Positions 13,187 to 15,664 of a stretch of DNA of 15,664 bases are shown in pieces; positions within the stretch are counted from its first letter, which is position 1; every line of letters starts with the position of its first letter. The stretch is from Pseudomonadota bacterium (GTDB lineage Bacteria; Pseudomonadota; Alphaproteobacteria; Rhizobiales; Methylopilaceae): assembly GCA_023389135.1 (NCBI GenBank), contig JAEWEX010000061.1:1-15664 (forward strand), read 5' to 3'. The position numbers and the translations under genes are program-made. Below the pieces are notes generated by a model. The model made no database searches and was not told the origin of the DNA. It worked only from the letters and a program-made list of their open reading frames with translations.

Positions 13187-14828
13187 AGGCGCGGTCCTTG
13201 AATGGCGCGACGCCGAGCCGCTTCACCGTTTCCACGAAGATCTCGTCGCGACCCTGCCGGAGTTCCAGGTAGGTCTCGACCACGCGCTCCACCACATCCA
13301 CCACCTCGGCCTCCGGGACGGCCGGCCCGAGAAGCTCGCCCAGCGCGGCGTCCTCGTCGGCCTTTCCGCCCAGCGTCATCTGGTAGAACTCCTCGCCGTT
13401 CTTCTCCACGCCGAGGATGCCGATATGGCCGATATGGTGGTGGCCGCAGGCATTGATGCAGCCGGAGATGTTGACGTGGAGCCGGCCGACGTCGTTGGCC
13501 CGGTCGAGGTCGGCGAAGCGCTGGGTGATGGCCTGCGCCACGGGGATCGAGCGGGTGTTGGCGAGGCTGCAATAGTCGAGCCCCGGGCAGGCGATGATGT
13601 CGGTCACCAGGTTGACGTTGGGCGTCGCGGCGCCGATGGCGTCCAGCGCCCGCCACAGCTCCGGCAGATCCTTCTGGCGGACATGCGGCAGGCACAAATT
13701 CTGCTCGTGGCCCACGCGCACCTCGCCGGAGGCGTAGCGGTCGGCGAGGTCGGCGATGGCGTCCATCTGGTCCGCGGTCGCATCCCCCGGAGGGCCGCCC
13801 ACGGGCTTCAGCGACACGGTGACGATGGCGTAGCCCGGCACCTTGTGGCGGTGGACGGAATTGGCGTGCCAGCGTGCGAAGGCGGGGTCCATCAGCGCCA
13901 CCACAAGCTCCGGAGGCGCGTCCTTCAGCGTCTCGAAAACGGGATAGACGAAGCGCGAGCGGATGTCGGCCACGGTCGCCGCGTCCAGCCGCAGCGCGCC
14001 GTCGCGGATCGCCTGCCACTCGGCCTCGACGCGCCGGCCGAACTCGTCCGCGCCGATCTCGTGGACCAGGATCTTGATGCGCGCCTTGTAGATGTTGTCG
14101 CGCCGGCCCTCGGCGTTGTAGCAGCGCAGGATCGCCTCCAGATAGGTCAGCAGATCGTCCACGGGCAGGAACTCGCGGATCACCTTGCCCACGAACGGCG
14201 TGCGGCCGAGGCCGCCGCCGACGGCGACCCGGAAGCCTGGCCGGCCGTCGGCGTCGCGCAGCATCCTCAGCCCGATGTCATGGACCATCACCGCCGCCCG
14301 GTCCTCGTCGGCGGCGGAGACCGCGATCTTGAACTTGCGCGGCAGGTAGGTGAATTCCGGGTGCAGCGTCGACCACTGCCGGATGATCTCGGCCCACACG
14401 CGCGGGTCGTCGACCTCGCCCGGAACCGCGCCGGCCCACTGGTCGGTGGTGGTGTTGCGGATGCAGTTGCCGGAGGTCTGGATGCCGTGGATGCCGACGA
14501 AGGCGAGTTCCGCCATGGCGTCGGGCAGTTCCTCAAGCTTGATCCAGTTGAACTGGATGTTCTGGCGGGTGGTGAAGTGCCCGTAGCCCCGGTCGTAGCG
14601 CCGGGCCACATGGGCGAGCATGCGCAGCTGCGGCGTCGAAAGCGTCCCGTAGGGAATGGCGATCCTGAGCATGTAGGCGTGGAGCTGAAGGTAGACGCCG
14701 TTCATGAGACGAAGCGGCTTGAACTCGTCCTCGCTCAGCGCGCCGGACAGGCGGCGGCCCACCTGGTCGCGGAACTCGGCGACGCGGTCGCCGAGGAAGG
14801 CATGGTCGAACTCGTCATAGACATACAT
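13173..14828 (-). CDS. cysI: Siroheme/[4Fe-4S] sulfite reductase hemoprotein (nitrite/sulfite reductase family)
   Basis: Reduces sulfite to sulfide with six electrons for cysteine synthesis in the cytoplasm. The 551 residues hold two sulfite/nitrite reductase half-domain pairs. The siroheme-iron-sulfur ligands are C414 and C420 (IIACPGLDYC) and C457 and C461 (GCINACGHHHIGHIGI), giving the C-x5-C...C-x3-C pattern. Anion-binding basic residues are visible: R88 (TTRQNIQFNW), R124 (GNCIRN), K165 and K167 (RKFKIAVS). The start ATG 14828 has AAGGA nine bases upstream, overlapping the stop of the DUF2849 gene. Neighbouring siroheme-synthesis, DUF2849 and DUF934 genes argue for sulfite rather than nitrite. 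No flavoprotein partner (CysJ) is adjacent, so reductant may come from ferredoxin or an unlinked protein. Confidence 0.94.
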   Translation of the reverse strand: MYVYDEFDHAFLGDRVAEFRDQVGRRLSGALSEDEFKPLRLMNGVYLQLHAYMLRIAIPYGTLSTPQLRMLAHVARRYDRGYGHFTTRQNIQFNWIKLEELPDAMAELAFVGIHGIQTSGNCIRNTTTDQWAGAVPGEVDDPRVWAEIIRQWSTLHPEFTYLPRKFKIAVSAADEDRAAVMVHDIGLRMLRDADGRPGFRVAVGGGLGRTPFVGKVIREFLPVDDLLTYLEAILRCYNAEGRRDNIYKARIKILVHEIGADEFGRRVEAEWQAIRDGALRLDAATVADIRSRFVYPVFETLKDAPPELVVALMDPAFARWHANSVHRHKVPGYAIVTVSLKPVGGPPGDATADQMDAIADLADRYASGEVRVGHEQNLCLPHVRQKDLPELWRALDAIGAATPNVNLVTDIIACPGLDYCSLANTRSIPVAQAITQRFADLDRANDVGRLHVNISGCINACGHHHIGHIGILGVEKNGEEFYQMTLGGKADEDAALGELLGPAVPEAEVVDVVERVVETYLELRQGRDEIFVETVKRLGVAPFKDRAYAAH

Positions 14829-14840
14829 GAACGGAAATCC

Positions 14841-15155
14841 TTACGCCGCGCCGGGGAGCGCGAATGTCGGGCCCTCGCTGCGGATGCGCTCGCGCAGGTC
14901 GAAGGGACGTGCACGACCCTGGGCGTCGGGAGCGACGCGGGCGACATAGGGGCCGACGGCCAGGTCGCTGTCGGCTTCGGCGGCGCGAAGCAGCGCAAGC
15001 GCGCCGTCGGGGTCGGTCGCGACGGCGGCGTCCGCCATGCGCTCTGACCACTCTTCATGCGCCGTGAGCCAGATGACGGCGCCGTCGCCCAGCCGGTTGG
15101 CCGTGATGGAGACGGGACCCTTGATCTTCAGCTTCTTCTGCTGCGGGGCGGTCAT
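14841..15155 (-). CDS. DUF2849 family protein in the siroheme-sulfite reductase operon
   Basis: Small soluble protein of 104 residues. N-terminal SITANRLGDGAVIWLTAHEE and the later GPYVARVAPDAQGRARPFDL with RERIRSEGP are family marks. DUF2849 proteins are short and, in alphaproteobacteria, typically lie between the uroporphyrinogen methyltransferase and sulfite reductase genes, exactly as here. A role in siroheme delivery or reductase assembly is guessed from context only. ATG 15155 is chosen because AGAGGA precedes it with a short spacer and the protein starts MTAPQQKKLK like relatives; a longer frame back to 15212 would overlap the upstream gene and add an Arg-rich stretch. It is eight bases after the methyltransferase stop and 12 bases before the reductase start. 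Confidence 0.9.
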   Translation of the reverse strand: MTAPQQKKLKIKGPVSITANRLGDGAVIWLTAHEEWSERMADAAVATDPDGALALLRAAEADSDLAVGPYVARVAPDAQGRARPFDLRERIRSEGPTFALPGAA

Positions 15156-15163
15156 GGCGTCCT

Positions 15164-15664
15164 CTAGCCTGCGAGCGCGACGTCGGCGCGCGCCAGCGCC
15201 TGTTCGCGCCACGGGTCGGAAAGGGCGGTCGCCTCGCCGATCACGAGAAGTGCCGGGCCGTCGCCGGCGCGCGCCGCCAGTGCGGCGAGTTCGTCGAGGC
15301 GGCCGGTGAGGGCGGTGGCGTCCGGGCGGGTGCCGTTGGAGATGACGGCTGCTGGCGTGGACGTGTCGCGACCGGCGGCGATCAGTCCGCGGGAGACGGC
15401 GCCGGCGGCGTCGCGGCCCATATAGACCACCACCGTGGTGTCGGCGCGCCCGAGCCCGGACCAGTCGGCATCGGAGCCGTCCGCGCGGCTCGCCGTGACC
15501 AGCGCGATGCGGCTCGCGACCCCGCGATGGGACAGCGGAAGGCCGGTCTGTGCGGCGCAGCCGAACGCGGCCGAGATGCCGGGGACAATGGCGGTTTCGA
15601 TGCCCTCGGCGCGCAGGTGCTCGAGCTCCTCGCCGCCACGGCCGAACACGAACGGGTCGCCGCC
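15164..15664 (-). CDS. cobA: Uroporphyrinogen-III C-methyltransferase (siroheme synthesis), partial at the right edge
   Basis: SAM-dependent methylation of uroporphyrinogen III to precorrin-2, the first step toward siroheme for the sulfite reductase downstream. Only the C-terminal 166 residues are in the window; the frame is open to the right edge. The visible part begins at the SAM-binding motif GGDPFVFGRGGEE and continues with GISAAFGCAAQTGLPLSHRG and the strand TTVVVYMGRDAA, then AVISNGTRPD, all characteristic of this family. Whether the full protein is a single-domain methyltransferase or the trifunctional CysG with oxidase/ferrochelatase domain cannot be told because the N-terminus is outside. 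It is the first visible gene of the operon, eight bases before the DUF2849 start. Confidence 0.94.
   Translation of the reverse strand, partial: GGDPFVFGRGGEELEHLRAEGIETAIVPGISAAFGCAAQTGLPLSHRGVASRIALVTASRADGSDADWSGLGRADTTVVVYMGRDAAGAVSRGLIAAGRDTSTPAAVISNGTRPDATALTGRLDELAALAARAGDGPALLVIGEATALSDPWREQALARADVALAG

Noticed and set aside
13173..14828. Assimilatory nitrite reductase
   Set aside because: The sequence family covers both, but DUF934, DUF2849 and the methyltransferase neighbours point to sulfite; no nitrate genes are nearby.
12945..15047. Plus-strand open frame of 700 codons opposite sulfite reductase
   Set aside because: It spans several genuine minus-strand genes and their junctions and shows no domain; a shadow.

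Overview
The window is a gene-dense, very GC-rich bacterial chromosome segment, most likely from an alphaproteobacterium. The siroheme/sulfite-reductase cluster with a DUF2849 and a DUF934 protein is the strongest lineage hint; I cannot name a genus. Almost every gene is on the minus strand, gaps are short (the largest is about 130 bp), and I see no tRNA, rRNA, CRISPR array, transposase or phage gene. Long open frames on the opposite strand are GC shadows.

Layout by position. (1) 1-1842, minus: a TetR-family repressor followed by a lipoprotein periplasmic adaptor of an RND efflux pump that runs off the left edge. A 28-bp near-perfect palindrome lies just upstream of the repressor and overlaps the -10 of a good sigma70-type promoter, so autoregulation of an efflux operon is predicted. 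(2) 1936-2436, plus: a hypothetical protein I do not recognise. (3) 2444-12256, minus: a nine-gene run. It reads TetR regulator, Tat-exported family-1 solute-binding protein, two sugar-type ABC permeases, a UgpC/MalK-type ATPase, FAD subunit, [2Fe-2S] subunit and molybdopterin subunit of a molybdenum hydroxylase, then a 3-hydroxyisobutyrate-dehydrogenase-type oxidoreductase. The last five genes are joined by four successive 4-base ATGA stop/start overlaps. (4) 12386-12697, plus: a NIPSNAP-family protein divergent from the second TetR. (5) 12698 to the right edge, minus: DUF934 protein, siroheme sulfite reductase, DUF2849 protein and uroporphyrinogen-III C-methyltransferase (partial), a sulfite-assimilation operon transcribed in from beyond the right edge.

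The most interesting part is region 3. A transporter of the carbohydrate/polyol/glycerol-phosphate type is translationally coupled to a CO-dehydrogenase-like hydroxylase whose active-site loop is neither the CO dehydrogenase motif nor the usual YRGxGRPEA type, and to a beta-hydroxyacid dehydrogenase. This looks like an import-and-oxidise pathway for an unknown small organic substrate. Two related operator-like sites (11506-11527 and 12288-12309) bracket the second TetR gene. One overlaps the -35 of the predicted transporter promoter, the other sits between the regulator and the divergent NIPSNAP gene, suggesting one regulator for all three units. Hairpins in the leader of the binding-protein gene and between it and the first permease gene probably set mRNA stoichiometry.
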